A stretch of 6,827 nucleotides of DNA from Clostridium sp. CAG:273 (GTDB lineage Bacteria > Bacillota > Clostridia > TANB77 > CAG-508): positions 25,409 through 32,235 of the forward strand of contig FR901509.1 in assembly GCA_000438355.1 (NCBI GenBank), read 5' to 3'. The notes beneath the pieces are model-generated. The model saw only the letters and a list, made by a program, of their open reading frames with translations. It was not told where the DNA came from and searched no databases. The position numbers and the translations under genes are program-made. Shown here one piece after another: positions 1 to 6,107 of this stretch. How positions within the stretch are numbered: the first letter of the stretch is position 1; the number at the start of each line of letters is the position of its first letter.

Positions 1-2139
1 CATTTTTATGGCAGTTGGCCTTCCATGTGGACATGTAAATGGATTTGGTAATACAAGCAATTGTGACATTAGCTTGTCTACTTCTTCCTTAGTTAAAGCC
101 ATATTTGCTTTAACAGCTGCTTTACATGCAACTGTTGCTATAAATTTTTCTTCTTTTTCTTGTTTAGCAGTTCTTGCAACAGTATTTATTTCATCCAAAG
201 TCTCTAAAAATAATTCTTTTGTATCCAAATCTAAGCACATGTCTGGTACACCAGTTAATTTTATTGTATTTTCTCCAAATTCTTCTAATGTAAATCCAGC
301 TTTTATAAACATTTCCATATTTTCTTTTGCAATATCCATTTCTTTATGTGTTAAAGTTATAATATCTGGTAAAAGCATTAGTTGTGAATCTTTTTCTTTA
401 TCATTATAATAGTTTGCCTTAACTCTTTCATACATAATCCTTTCATGTGCAGCATGCTGATCTATAATGTACATATCATCTTTCATTTGGATTATTATAT
501 ATGTTGAAAATGCAATACCTATAAATTTATATAATGGAGTTTCATTTTTTTCTAATTCTTTAAAAACAGAAACATTTTCTACTTTTGATATTTGCTTAAA
601 ATCGCTAGCTACTTTTCCTAAACTAGAATTATATTCTTCTTGCTCTTCTTTTAATTTTTCTGCTTGAGCTTCTTCTATTTTTCTTCCAAATGTACGCTCA
701 TACATTTCATCAAAAGAAAGTTTTTTCTCTAATTCTGTTTTAGGCTCTTCTTTTGCCATAATTTCTGGAAGCTTATCCAATTTCTTTATATTTTCTATAA
801 ACTTTTGATTTACTTCATTTGTATCTATAGTCTTTGTTTCCATATTATCTAATTCTTTAATATTATTTACAATTGTAGTGTTTTCGTTAGAAGCTGTATT
901 ATTTTCTTTTTGTGTATTTTCTTCTACTTTTGCAATTTGTCTATTTTCAATATTATCTAAAATCTCTTCATTTTCTATATTTAAATCTTTTTTATTTTCT
1001 TTTACAATATTTTCGTTATTTTTTAAATTTTGTCTTTCTGCATATATTTGAGCTAAAAAATTATTATTTAATTCTACTCCATTGTTTGTTTTATTATTTA
1101 ATAAAGTTTCTTCTCTTAATTCATCTGTTCTGTCTGGATTTCCTACTAAATCACCTTTCAATAATGCCTCTTTTATTGCATGATATATAGCTTTGAATAC
1201 CTTATTGTCTTCCTCAAATCTAACCTCTAACTTAGCTGGGTGTACGTTTACATCTACCTTTTCTGGATTCATATCTAAATTTAATATTACAAATCCATAT
1301 TTTCCTATTGTTATCATACCTTTAAAAGCTTGTTCTGCTGCACTTGTTAAGGTTTTATCTTTTACATATCTTTTATTAACAAAAAACATTTGGTTTGCCC
1401 TATTAGAACGAGAAATAATTGGTTTTCCCACTACTCCAGTTACTTTTATATCATCATATTGATAATCTACTTCTAAAATATTTTCTGCTATATCTTTTCC
1501 GAAAATACTATAAATTACTGATTTTCTATCTCCATTACCAGGAGTTTGTATAACAGTTTTTCCTGTATTAATTAATTTTATTGCTATTTGAGGATTAGCC
1601 AAAGCAACTCTTGTTATTGCATCTTCTATATAACCCGCTTCTGTAAAATCCTTTTTTAGGAATTTATATCTTACAGGTGTGTTAAAAAATAAGTCTGTAA
1701 TAGTTATGGTAGACCCCTTTGGGCAACCTGCCTCTATTTTATTTTTTATATTTCCGCCTTCAACACAAATTTTATACCCAATGTCGCTTTCTTCTCTTCT
1801 TGAAACAAGTTCTACTTTGCTTATTGATGCTATACTTGCTAAAGCCTCTCCTCTAAACCCCATTGTTTTAACAATTTCCAAATCTGTTGCTTGTCTTATT
1901 TTACTTGTTGCATGTCTTTCAAACGCAATTTCCATATCATCTGGTAAAAAACCTTTTCCATTGTCACTTACACGTATATAAGAAATTCCTCCATTTTTTA
2001 TCTCTACATTTATTACTGTTGCTCCTGCATCTATAGAGTTTTCTACTAATTCTTTAACAACAGATGCCGGTCTTTCTATAACTTCGCCTGCTGCTATTTG
2101 ATTTATTGTTAGGTCATCTAATAGTACAATATTTCCCAT
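1..2139 (-). CDS. mutL: DNA mismatch repair protein MutL (3' end cut by window edge)
   Basis: MutL is the GHKL ATPase that links MutS mismatch recognition to strand incision. All 713 visible codons are open. The N-terminal ATPase motifs are present: E33-N34 in ENSIDAG (33-39), DNGKG (59-63) and GFRGEAL (94-100). HPAKLEVRF lies near residue 305 and closes the N-terminal half. An Asn/Glu/Lys-rich linker follows, roughly 330-530. The C-terminal domain carries the endonuclease metal motif DQHAAHERI (from D560), a QLMLLP segment (from Q586) that matches the beta-clamp-binding position of Bacillus MutL, ACKAAVKA (C672) and CPHGRP (703-708). This is therefore the nicking type of MutL found in bacteria without MutH. 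The end is only a few residues outside the window. The ATG is fixed by an in-frame TAG directly before it. The nearest Shine-Dalgarno, AGAAAGGA at 2160-2153, is a long 13 bases away. The gene has its own promoter and no mutS beside it here. Confidence 0.97.
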   Translation of the reverse strand, partial: MGNIVLLDDLTINQIAAGEVIERPASVVKELVENSIDAGATVINVEIKNGGISYIRVSDNGKGFLPDDMEIAFERHATSKIRQATDLEIVKTMGFRGEALASIASISKVELVSRREESDIGYKICVEGGNIKNKIEAGCPKGSTITITDLFFNTPVRYKFLKKDFTEAGYIEDAITRVALANPQIAIKLINTGKTVIQTPGNGDRKSVIYSIFGKDIAENILEVDYQYDDIKVTGVVGKPIISRSNRANQMFFVNKRYVKDKTLTSAAEQAFKGMITIGKYGFVILNLDMNPEKVDVNVHPAKLEVRFEEDNKVFKAIYHAIKEALLKGDLVGNPDRTDELREETLLNNKTNNGVELNNNFLAQIYAERQNLKNNENIVKENKKDLNIENEEILDNIENRQIAKVEENTQKENNTASNENTTIVNNIKELDNMETKTIDTNEVNQKFIENIKKLDKLPEIMAKEEPKTELEKKLSFDEMYERTFGRKIEEAQAEKLKEEQEEYNSSLGKVASDFKQISKVENVSVFKELEKNETPLYKFIGIAFSTYIIIQMKDDMYIIDQHAAHERIMYERVKANYYNDKEKDSQLMLLPDIITLTHKEMDIAKENMEMFIKAGFTLEEFGENTIKLTGVPDMCLDLDTKELFLETLDEINTVARTAKQEKEEKFIATVACKAAVKANMALTKEEVDKLMSQLLVLPNPFTCPHGRPTAIKM

Positions 2140-2173
2140 CTATTAACTTCATTCCTTTCTAACTTCTCTTATG

Positions 2174-2189
2174 TAATTTGTACAAATTA
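2174..2189. promoter_or_regulatory. Perfect 16-base palindrome over the mutL -10/start site (candidate operator)
   Basis: TAATTTGTACAAATTA reads the same on both strands. It overlaps the -10 box and the expected start of mutL transcription, where a bound dimer would block RNA polymerase. I do not recognise the motif as a known box of LexA, CodY, PerR or Fur. Perfect palindromes of this size arise by chance in AT-rich DNA, so the position is the main argument. Confidence 0.35.
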
Positions 2190-2215
2190 TATCACTAACT
2201 TTTATTTGTTGTAAA
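2186..2215 (-). promoter_or_regulatory. Probable sigma-A promoter of mutL
   Basis: On the minus strand TTTACA (2215-2210) is followed after 18 bases by a perfect TATAAT (2191-2186), which is preceded by TG one base upstream, an extended -10. Transcription would begin near 2179, giving a leader of about 40 bases before the mutL ATG. In such AT-rich DNA the -35 is weak evidence, but the extended -10 is good. Confidence 0.6.
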
Positions 2216-2235
2216 GTAAATCTGTAACACTTTAT

Positions 2236-2265
2236 TACATTTTAGAATAATATATATCATACAAA
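2236..2265 (+). promoter_or_regulatory. Sigma-E-like (sporulation mother-cell) promoter for the two mini-genes
   Basis: TACATTTT (2236-2243), a 14-base spacer, then CATACAAA (2258-2265). The Bacillus sigma-E pattern is GTCATATT, about 14 bases, CATACAAT. The -10 matches 7 of 8 and the -35 about 5 of 8 with correct spacing. CATACAAAA is also close to the sigma-K -10. Transcription would start near 2271, leaving a leader of about 33 bases with a good Shine-Dalgarno. Assignment rests on consensus matching alone. Confidence 0.4.
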
Positions 2266-2303
2266 AGAACAAGACAATTTTAGTTCTTATAGGAGGTATT
2301 AAA

Positions 2304-2417
2304 ATGGGATGTTTTGGTAATAACAGTGAACTTTTATGGTTCATAATCCTATTCTTGCTACTTTTCTGCTGTGGCGGAAACAGCTGCTGCAATAACAACA
2401 ATAGTTGTGGTTGCTAA
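2304..2417 (+). CDS. Small Cys-rich single-helix membrane protein (37 aa), sporulation-type
   Basis: The function is unknown. The 37-residue product has a short head (MGCFGNNSE), one hydrophobic segment starting at W12 and running to F21, then a CCGGN motif (22-26) and a polar tail rich in Asn and Cys. Seven of 37 residues are Cys (3, 22, 23, 28, 29, 35, 37). AGGAGG at 2291-2296 lies 7 bases before the ATG, a near-perfect ribosome site that strongly supports translation. The plan resembles the tiny Gly-rich one-helix proteins of spore formers (YjcZ type), but the Cys content differs, so that link is only by architecture. It probably forms an operon with the paralogous 39-residue gene 49 bases downstream. 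The upstream sigma-E-like promoter would place expression in the mother cell, perhaps at the forespore membrane or coat. Confidence 0.8.
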   Translation: MGCFGNNSELLWFIILFLLLFCCGGNSCCNNNNSCGC

Positions 2418-2466
2418 AAATTACATTAGCTTATAGCTTTTTAAATTTTGAAAGGGGTGAATTTGG

Positions 2467-2586
2467 ATGCAAGAAAATAGAGGATGTGGATGTGGCTTCG
2501 GTTTTGGAGATGACTGCATGTGGATAATAATATTAATAATCCTTATCTGCTGCTGTTGTGGTGGAAACAGAGGAGGATGCTGCTAG
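2467..2586 (+). CDS. Second small Cys/Gly-rich single-helix membrane protein (39 aa), paralogue of the preceding gene
   Basis: The function is unknown. A Gly/Cys head (GCGCGFGFGDDC, 6-17) precedes Met-Trp and an Ile/Leu-only helix (20-27), then four consecutive Cys (28-31), GGN (32-34) and a final GGCC. Nine of 39 residues are Cys. The shared order Trp, hydrophobic helix, Cys cluster, GGN, Cys tail shows it is a diverged tandem duplicate of the 37-residue gene. AAAGGGGTGA at 2451-2460 sits 6 bases before the ATG. No promoter or convincing terminator lies between the two genes, so they are likely co-transcribed up to the terminator that starts 25 bases after this stop. The Cys clusters next to the membrane could bind metal or form disulfide cross-links, as in insoluble spore layers; that is inference. 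Confidence 0.8.
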   Translation: MQENRGCGCGFGFGDDCMWIIILIILICCCCGGNRGGCC

Positions 2587-2610
2587 TAAAGTTTAATTAA
2601 TTCTAGCATA

Positions 2611-2663
2611 AAAAAAGTACCTGTATAAAATTACATTTCAGTAATTATTACAGGTACTTTTTT
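2611..2663. terminator. Strong rho-independent terminator, usable in both directions
   Basis: AAAAAAGTACCTGT (2611-2624) pairs perfectly with ACAGGTACTTTTTT (2650-2663). An inner stem AATTAC (2629-2634) with GTAATT (2641-2646) closes a 6-base loop. The stem ends in a T run on the plus strand and an A run on the other side, so it can stop both the mini-gene operon from the left and the long minus-strand operon from the right. It sits between these converging units. Confidence 0.9.
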
Positions 2664-2681
2664 ATTATACATATCCAATTT

Positions 2682-2716
2682 AATGCATAAACAAATTCGC
2701 TTATAATTTATGCATT
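2682..2716. repeat. Perfect 10-base inverted repeat with 15-base loop
   Basis: AATGCATAAA (2682-2691) and TTTATGCATT (2707-2716) are exact reverse complements. The repeat lies just after the 50-residue gene in its direction of reading. There is no U run after it on either strand, so it is not a classical terminator. It could be an RNA-stabilising 3' hairpin or a binding site. Confidence 0.5.
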
Positions 2717-2729
2717 TAGTGCAATATTT

Positions 2730-2882
2730 TTATTTTGCTTTTCTTACTTTCATTTCTTCATTTGGATCATTTTTTCTTCTTTCTTCTTTTCTATTTCCTT
2801 TACTTAATTTTGGTTTTTCTTCTTTTCTTCTATTTGCCTTTCTTCTTTCCTCTATTATATTTCCATTACCATCTACTATCAT
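2730..2882 (-). CDS. Small highly charged protein of unknown function (50 aa)
   Basis: I do not recognise this gene. Its 50 residues include 18 Lys/Arg and 10 Asp/Glu, with no Cys, Trp, Phe or Tyr. After a short start (MIVDGNGNII) come repeated basic-acidic clusters such as EERRK, NRRKEEK and NRKEERRKN, and the C-terminus is KVRKAK. There is no membrane segment or signal. It should be basic, soluble and probably disordered or helical, which would suit RNA, ribosome or polyanion binding; this is inference. Support for translation is a clear AAAGGAG (2897-2891) 8 bases before the ATG and composition unlike random AT-rich sequence. It is the last gene before the terminator, 68 bases after the DHHW stop, so it may be the tail of that operon or use a weak promoter of its own at 2946-2918. 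Confidence 0.65.
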   Translation of the reverse strand: MIVDGNGNIIEERRKANRRKEEKPKLSKGNRKEERRKNDPNEEMKVRKAK

Positions 2883-2917
2883 ATTAATTTCTCCTTTGCA
2901 ATTTTTACTATATTTTT

Positions 2918-2946
2918 ATATTAACGCATTTATCATATAAAATCAA
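2918..2946 (-). promoter_or_regulatory. Possible sigma-A promoter for the 50-residue gene
   Basis: TTGATT (2946-2941), a 17-base spacer and TAATAT (2923-2918), each matching 4 of 6 consensus bases, start just after the DHHW stop codon. The spacing is ideal, but such matches are common in AT-rich DNA. If real, the small protein could be made independently of the acyltransferase operon. Confidence 0.3.
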
Positions 2947-2950
2947 GTAT

Positions 2951-3274
2951 CTATTTTAATATTCCACTATTTAAAACTGGAACACTATATAAAAATAATA
3001 TATCTTGATTTTCAAATTTTATATATTGTTCAATTAATTTTTCATTAATATATCTAAAATCTATTAATGTTATTTTTCTATAATTTTCTATTAGTAATGG
3101 AGCTATGCTACTACCAAATGAATCTCTAAATAATATTAATTCTTTTTTTGTTTTTGTATTTGGATTATCAATAGTTATTATAGATGTTGGTCCAGATAAA
3201 TATAAATTATACTTGTCTGCTGATGATTGATATTTTTCTAAGTCATATACTTTTCCGCGTTTTACTAGTTTCAA
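2951..3274 (-). pseudogene. C-terminal fragment of the DHHW-family protein (nucleophile-containing part)
   Basis: This frame opens with a TTG codon and no Shine-Dalgarno, so it is not an independent gene. From GKVYDLEKY (residues 7-15) it follows the family: LSGP (26-29), ITIDNPNTKTKKEL (33-46), then LFRDSFGSS (48-56), where S52 is the expected SGNH-type nucleophile, and FENQDILFLYS near the end. It ends at a normal stop, so the 3' end shows no decay beyond the frameshift. Confidence 0.7.
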
Positions 3275-4043
3275 AATTATATGTAGTACAATTTTCTATA
3301 GTATCATTTGTTAAGTATCTCATTGTATCTGGTTTTACTCTTACCCCTATTTGTCCATAATACACCCCATAAAATTCACCTAATTCTTTTTCTTCATATT
3401 TTATTTTAGAAGTATCTTTTAAATTCATTTCTTTTTCTATTTTTCTTACAGCTTTTCTAATATTTTCTTGTTTCCAATGTATGTCTGTTCTATAATAATC
3501 TTCACTACTTAATTCAGAAAATAAATTTATATATACCATATTATTCAAATTTGTTTTCATTATATTTTGCAATTTTTCGTAATCCATCTTTAAATTATCA
3601 TCTTCTAAAAAATAATTTTTGTCTGGTACAATTGCATAATATACATTCATATTTTTTAAATACTTTTCTTTTATCTGTTCTATTCGTTTTGCAGTCTTTT
3701 CTATTAATTCTTCTTTTAATGGATATTCAATTTTATAAATGCTATCATTTTCTATAAATAGTTTATTATTATCTTTTTGTCTATATATTTCAAAATTAAA
3801 TAATGATTTTATACTTCTTAATAAATCTCTACCTACAAATTGATCCATTGCATATTCTTCAAAATCTTTTGATACTGTTCCATCAAATACTTTTTTAGTT
3901 GTAATTTCTGGAAATTGTACTAGCTTTCTTCTTTCAGAAGTTGATATTATTTTATCTTTACTTAAGATATTTATAATAAATACTACAATTAATATTACTA
4001 CAAAACCTATAGAAATTAATATATTCTTTCTATTTTCTTGCAT
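3243..4043 (-). CDS. N-terminal fragment of the DHHW-family protein (266 aa as read)
   Basis: This is the part that would be translated without correction. AAGAGGTGA overlaps the end of the MBOAT gene and lies a few bases before the ATG. One membrane helix (8-27) anchors the protein with its bulk outside. Next come ERRKLVQFPEI (37-47) and DQFVGRD (67-73), blocks typical near the N-terminus of these proteins. TDIHW (186-190) is the Asp-x-His-Trp motif that gives the family its name; by analogy to AlgX/AlgJ, D187 and H189 would be two of the three catalytic residues. The last few residues (from about R262) are off-frame and the nucleophile Ser is missing, so this product alone should not be catalytic. 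Confidence 0.75.
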   Translation of the reverse strand: MQENRKNILISIGFVVILIVVFIINILSKDKIISTSERRKLVQFPEITTKKVFDGTVSKDFEEYAMDQFVGRDLLRSIKSLFNFEIYRQKDNNKLFIENDSIYKIEYPLKEELIEKTAKRIEQIKEKYLKNMNVYYAIVPDKNYFLEDDNLKMDYEKLQNIMKTNLNNMVYINLFSELSSEDYYRTDIHWKQENIRKAVRKIEKEMNLKDTSKIKYEEKELGEFYGVYYGQIGVRVKPDTMRYLTNDTIENCTTYNFETSKTRKSI

Positions 4044-4053
4044 TATTCACCTC

Positions 4054-5445
4054 TTAAAACCTGAAATATAAAAATGGGTTAAATGATCCGTCTACAATAT
4101 AGCTTGTACATATAATAAAAATTAATAATAAATATATAGGCTCTAATATATTTACAATTTTTTTCAATTTCTCATTAGTTAATATATTTTTGCATATTGG
4201 TGTTGCTCCTATAATACCTAATATAATTACAATTATATAGCTTTTTAGGTAATACATGCTTTCATTTGTTATTAATGGAATACTTACAAATTTAAATAAG
4301 CCTCCTATATTTTCTAATATTGTAGATATTCCTTCTCCATTAAATATAATAAAACTAATCATTACTATAAATAATGTATATATTCTGCTAATAACCTTTG
4401 GTATTTTTTGTAGCCACTTTAACAAAAATACTTTTTCTATAATTAATAATACTCCAAAATATAACCCCCATATAACAAAATTCCATTCTGCTCCATGCCA
4501 CAATCCTGTTAGCATCCATACAATTATTATATTACGAATCCATTTTAGTTTGCTTACTCTATTTCCTCCTAATGGAATATATATGTAATCTCTAAACCAT
4601 GAGCTTAAAGAAATATGCCATCTTCTCCAAAAGTCTGTTATACTTGTTGCTATATACGGATAGTTAAAGTTTTCTGGAAAGTCAAATCCTAACATTTTTC
4701 CTAATCCTATTGCCATATCTGAATATCCTGAAAAATCAAAATATATTTGTATCATTAAAGCTATTGCATATAACCAATAAAATAGTACACTCTTTTCATC
4801 ACTTACTAAAAAGATATTAATTAGGTTTCCCATTACATTTGCTATCATTACCTTTTTGCCTAACCCTATTATAAATCTTCTTACTCCTATAGAAAAGTTT
4901 TTCATGTTATATTCTCTATTTTCTAGTTGATTCTCTATTGTTGTATATCTAACAATTGGACCTGCAATTAATTGTGGAAATAATGATATATATGTAGACA
5001 GTTTTATAATGTTTTTTTGTACTTTTGCTTCTCCCCTATATACATCAACTATATAACTTATTAATTGAAATGTGTAAAAAGAAATTCCTATTGGCAATAT
5101 CACATGTATTAAATCTATTTTGTTTGATAACCATAAATTTATATTTTTAATTATAAAATCTGCATATTTAAAATAAATTAATAATCCTATATTTATAAAA
5201 ATAGATAATATTAAAAATATTTTAGAATATTTTGTCTTTTTATATTTATCAATTAATATACCAAAAATATATGTAGCAAGTATAGAAAGTATCATAATAT
5301 ATATATTTTTTGGTTCTCCATAAAAATAAAAAATAAAAGACGAAATTAGTAATACTATATTTTTATATTTATTTGGTATTAAATAATATATTATTAAAAC
5401 AATTGGTAAAAAATAAAATAAAAATGTTATACTTGAAAATACCAT
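4054..5445 (-). CDS. AlgI-type MBOAT membrane-bound O-acyltransferase
   Basis: The 463-residue polytopic protein has the usual size and order of AlgI/PatA/DltB-like enzymes, which move an acyl group (acetyl in AlgI and PatA) from a cytoplasmic donor to the outside. Conserved blocks in order are LPIGISFYTFQ (117-127), FPQLIAGPIVRY (156-167), FDFSGYSDMAIGLG (236-249), DFWRRWHISLSSWFRD (271-286) and TGLWHGAEWNF (313-323). H317 is the expected catalytic His; H277 is the second conserved His. Hydrophobic segments cover most of the rest. The gene appears intact. GGGGGA lies 3 bases before the ATG. Upstream, a terminator-like hairpin occupies most of the 64-base gap to the DUF4358-like gene; downstream, the DHHW partner starts after 10 bases. 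The natural role is O-acylation of a cell-surface or secreted glycan; the polymer cannot be told from the sequence. Confidence 0.93.
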   Translation of the reverse strand: MVFSSITFLFYFLPIVLIIYYLIPNKYKNIVLLISSFIFYFYGEPKNIYIMILSILATYIFGILIDKYKKTKYSKIFLILSIFINIGLLIYFKYADFIIKNINLWLSNKIDLIHVILPIGISFYTFQLISYIVDVYRGEAKVQKNIIKLSTYISLFPQLIAGPIVRYTTIENQLENREYNMKNFSIGVRRFIIGLGKKVMIANVMGNLINIFLVSDEKSVLFYWLYAIALMIQIYFDFSGYSDMAIGLGKMLGFDFPENFNYPYIATSITDFWRRWHISLSSWFRDYIYIPLGGNRVSKLKWIRNIIIVWMLTGLWHGAEWNFVIWGLYFGVLLIIEKVFLLKWLQKIPKVISRIYTLFIVMISFIIFNGEGISTILENIGGLFKFVSIPLITNESMYYLKSYIIVIILGIIGATPICKNILTNEKLKKIVNILEPIYLLLIFIICTSYIVDGSFNPFLYFRF

Positions 5446-5461
5446 AAATCCCCCATATATT

Positions 5462-5506
5462 CAAAAACAAAGACAGGACATGACTTGAATTTACATGTCC
5501 TGTTTT
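5462..5506 (-). terminator. Terminator-like hairpin between the DUF4358-like gene and the MBOAT gene (possible attenuator)
   Basis: ACAGGACATG (5473-5482) pairs perfectly with CATGTCCTGT (5494-5503) around an 11-base loop, and the stem can extend by a G-U and two A-U pairs to 13. On the minus strand it is followed by CTTTGTTTTTG, an interrupted U tract. It begins 4 bases past the upstream stop and ends within about 20 bases of the MBOAT ribosome site, leaving no room for a promoter after it. Transcripts entering the MBOAT gene must therefore pass this hairpin. Confidence 0.75.
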
Positions 5507-5509
5507 ATA

Positions 5510-6088
5510 TTATAATTCTTCTGGTAGTTCTGGAAGTTCTTCTGTTTTTGTATATTCTTCTTGAACTGTTCCTGCCAATGCCTTAAATCCTTCATAAACA
5601 GGTTTTGCCCATTCTTCACTAGCCATTACTAGACATACTATATCATTACTACTTGTCGCATAAAGTTTTTCTGCTGAAACACATATCCATTTTCTTGTAT
5701 CTATTTTTTCTGACATAGTTTTTGCAATATTATTAGCATCAACTCCATCTTTTACCTTTACTAATACAAGTGAATATGCTTGTGAACTCATCATTGGTTC
5801 AGATATAGCAATATATTGTAGGTCATTTCCATTATCTAATCCAGTTGCACCTTTTACACTCTCTGTATCTGTTGGTTCTATAAATTGTGTTTGTAATTTA
5901 GGTAATACATCTTCTTTTCCTTTATAGATTTCGTCAATTAATGTTGATAAATCTTCCTGTTTTTCTATTGGATTTAAATTTGTGCTACCTGTTTTGTTTG
6001 TAGCTTTTTGGCTTATAAATATTATTCCTAAAGTAATTAATATAATTAATGCTACAATAACAATTATTATAATATTCTTATTTTTCAT
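5510..6088 (-). CDS. DUF4358-like membrane-anchored extracytoplasmic protein
   Basis: The 192-residue protein has one N-terminal helix (about 5-26) with no lipobox Cys, so it should be anchored with residues from about 30 outside the cell. The linker (30-45) is polar. The body carries ISEPMMSSQAYSLVLV (95-110), KDGVDANNIAKTM (113-125) and RKWICVSAEK (132-141), which I recognise as the pattern of DUF4358, a family of unknown biochemical function. The tail (178-192) is acidic, with ELPELPEEL. From memory, such proteins recur beside MBOAT and DHHW genes in Clostridia, which fits this context. It may be an accessory or scaffold of the acylation machine; no catalytic residues are evident. GGGAGGG (6102-6096) is 7 bases before the ATG. 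It is the first gene of the cassette, followed by a hairpin and then the MBOAT gene. Confidence 0.78.
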   Translation of the reverse strand: MKNKNIIIIVIVALIILITLGIIFISQKATNKTGSTNLNPIEKQEDLSTLIDEIYKGKEDVLPKLQTQFIEPTDTESVKGATGLDNGNDLQYIAISEPMMSSQAYSLVLVKVKDGVDANNIAKTMSEKIDTRKWICVSAEKLYATSSNDIVCLVMASEEWAKPVYEGFKALAGTVQEEYTKTEELPELPEEL

Positions 6089-6107
6089 ATGTTATCCCTC
6101 CCTTTTC

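Larger units (their letters stand above)
2951..4043 (-). pseudogene. DHHW-family SGNH-like acyltransferase partner, split by a one-base frameshift
   Basis: Two overlapping minus-strand frames together make one DHHW-family protein. These are membrane-anchored extracytoplasmic proteins, related in plan to AlgX/AlgJ and DltD, that accompany MBOAT enzymes. Start to stop spans 1093 bases, 3n+1, so removing one base restores 363 codons. The frames can only switch between 3295 (after a TAG in the 3' frame) and 3243 (TGA of the 5' frame). The likeliest point is ACGCGG at 3260-3255: dropping its C gives Lys-Thr-Gly-Lys-Val-Tyr-Asp-Leu across the joint, and both sides look family-like. No second gene, insertion or deletion is present. 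The start lies 10 bases after the MBOAT stop, so it is co-transcribed with it. It may be a true pseudogene, a sequencing or assembly error, or, less likely, recoded. Confidence 0.8.

Noticed and set aside
8..1981. Several plus-strand open frames (8-409, 467-667, 912-1190, 1193-1462, 1679-1981)
   Set aside because: All lie antisense to the intact mutL frame, have compositions expected from its complement (Phe, Leu, Ser, Ile) and lack convincing ribosome sites.
2195..2401. Minus-strand frame of 68 codons
   Set aside because: It is antisense to the 37-residue gene and its promoter region; the plus-strand gene has AGGAGG and a coherent Cys-rich membrane design.
2428..2442. Hairpin AGCT-TAT-AGCT followed by T's between the two mini-genes
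   Set aside because: A 4-base stem is too weak to be a terminator; the two genes are more simply read as one operon.
2710..2940. Plus-strand frame of 76 codons rich in Phe, Leu and Ser
   Set aside because: It is the complement of the Lys/Arg/Glu codons of the 50-residue minus-strand gene, and it starts within the inverted repeat without a ribosome site.
2951..3274. The 107-codon frame as an independent gene
   Set aside because: It would start at TTG with no Shine-Dalgarno, overlaps the upstream frame, and begins mid-domain of the DHHW family.
3243..3295. Programmed -1 frameshifting to join the DHHW fragments
   Set aside because: The 3' frame requires a +1 (or -2) shift, and no X-XXY-YYZ slippery site with a following structure gives that geometry. 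A rare-codon +1 shift is kept only as a minor possibility.
3551..4588. Plus-strand frames 3551-3757 and 4256-4588
   Set aside because: Both are antisense to the DHHW and MBOAT genes, which carry family motifs.
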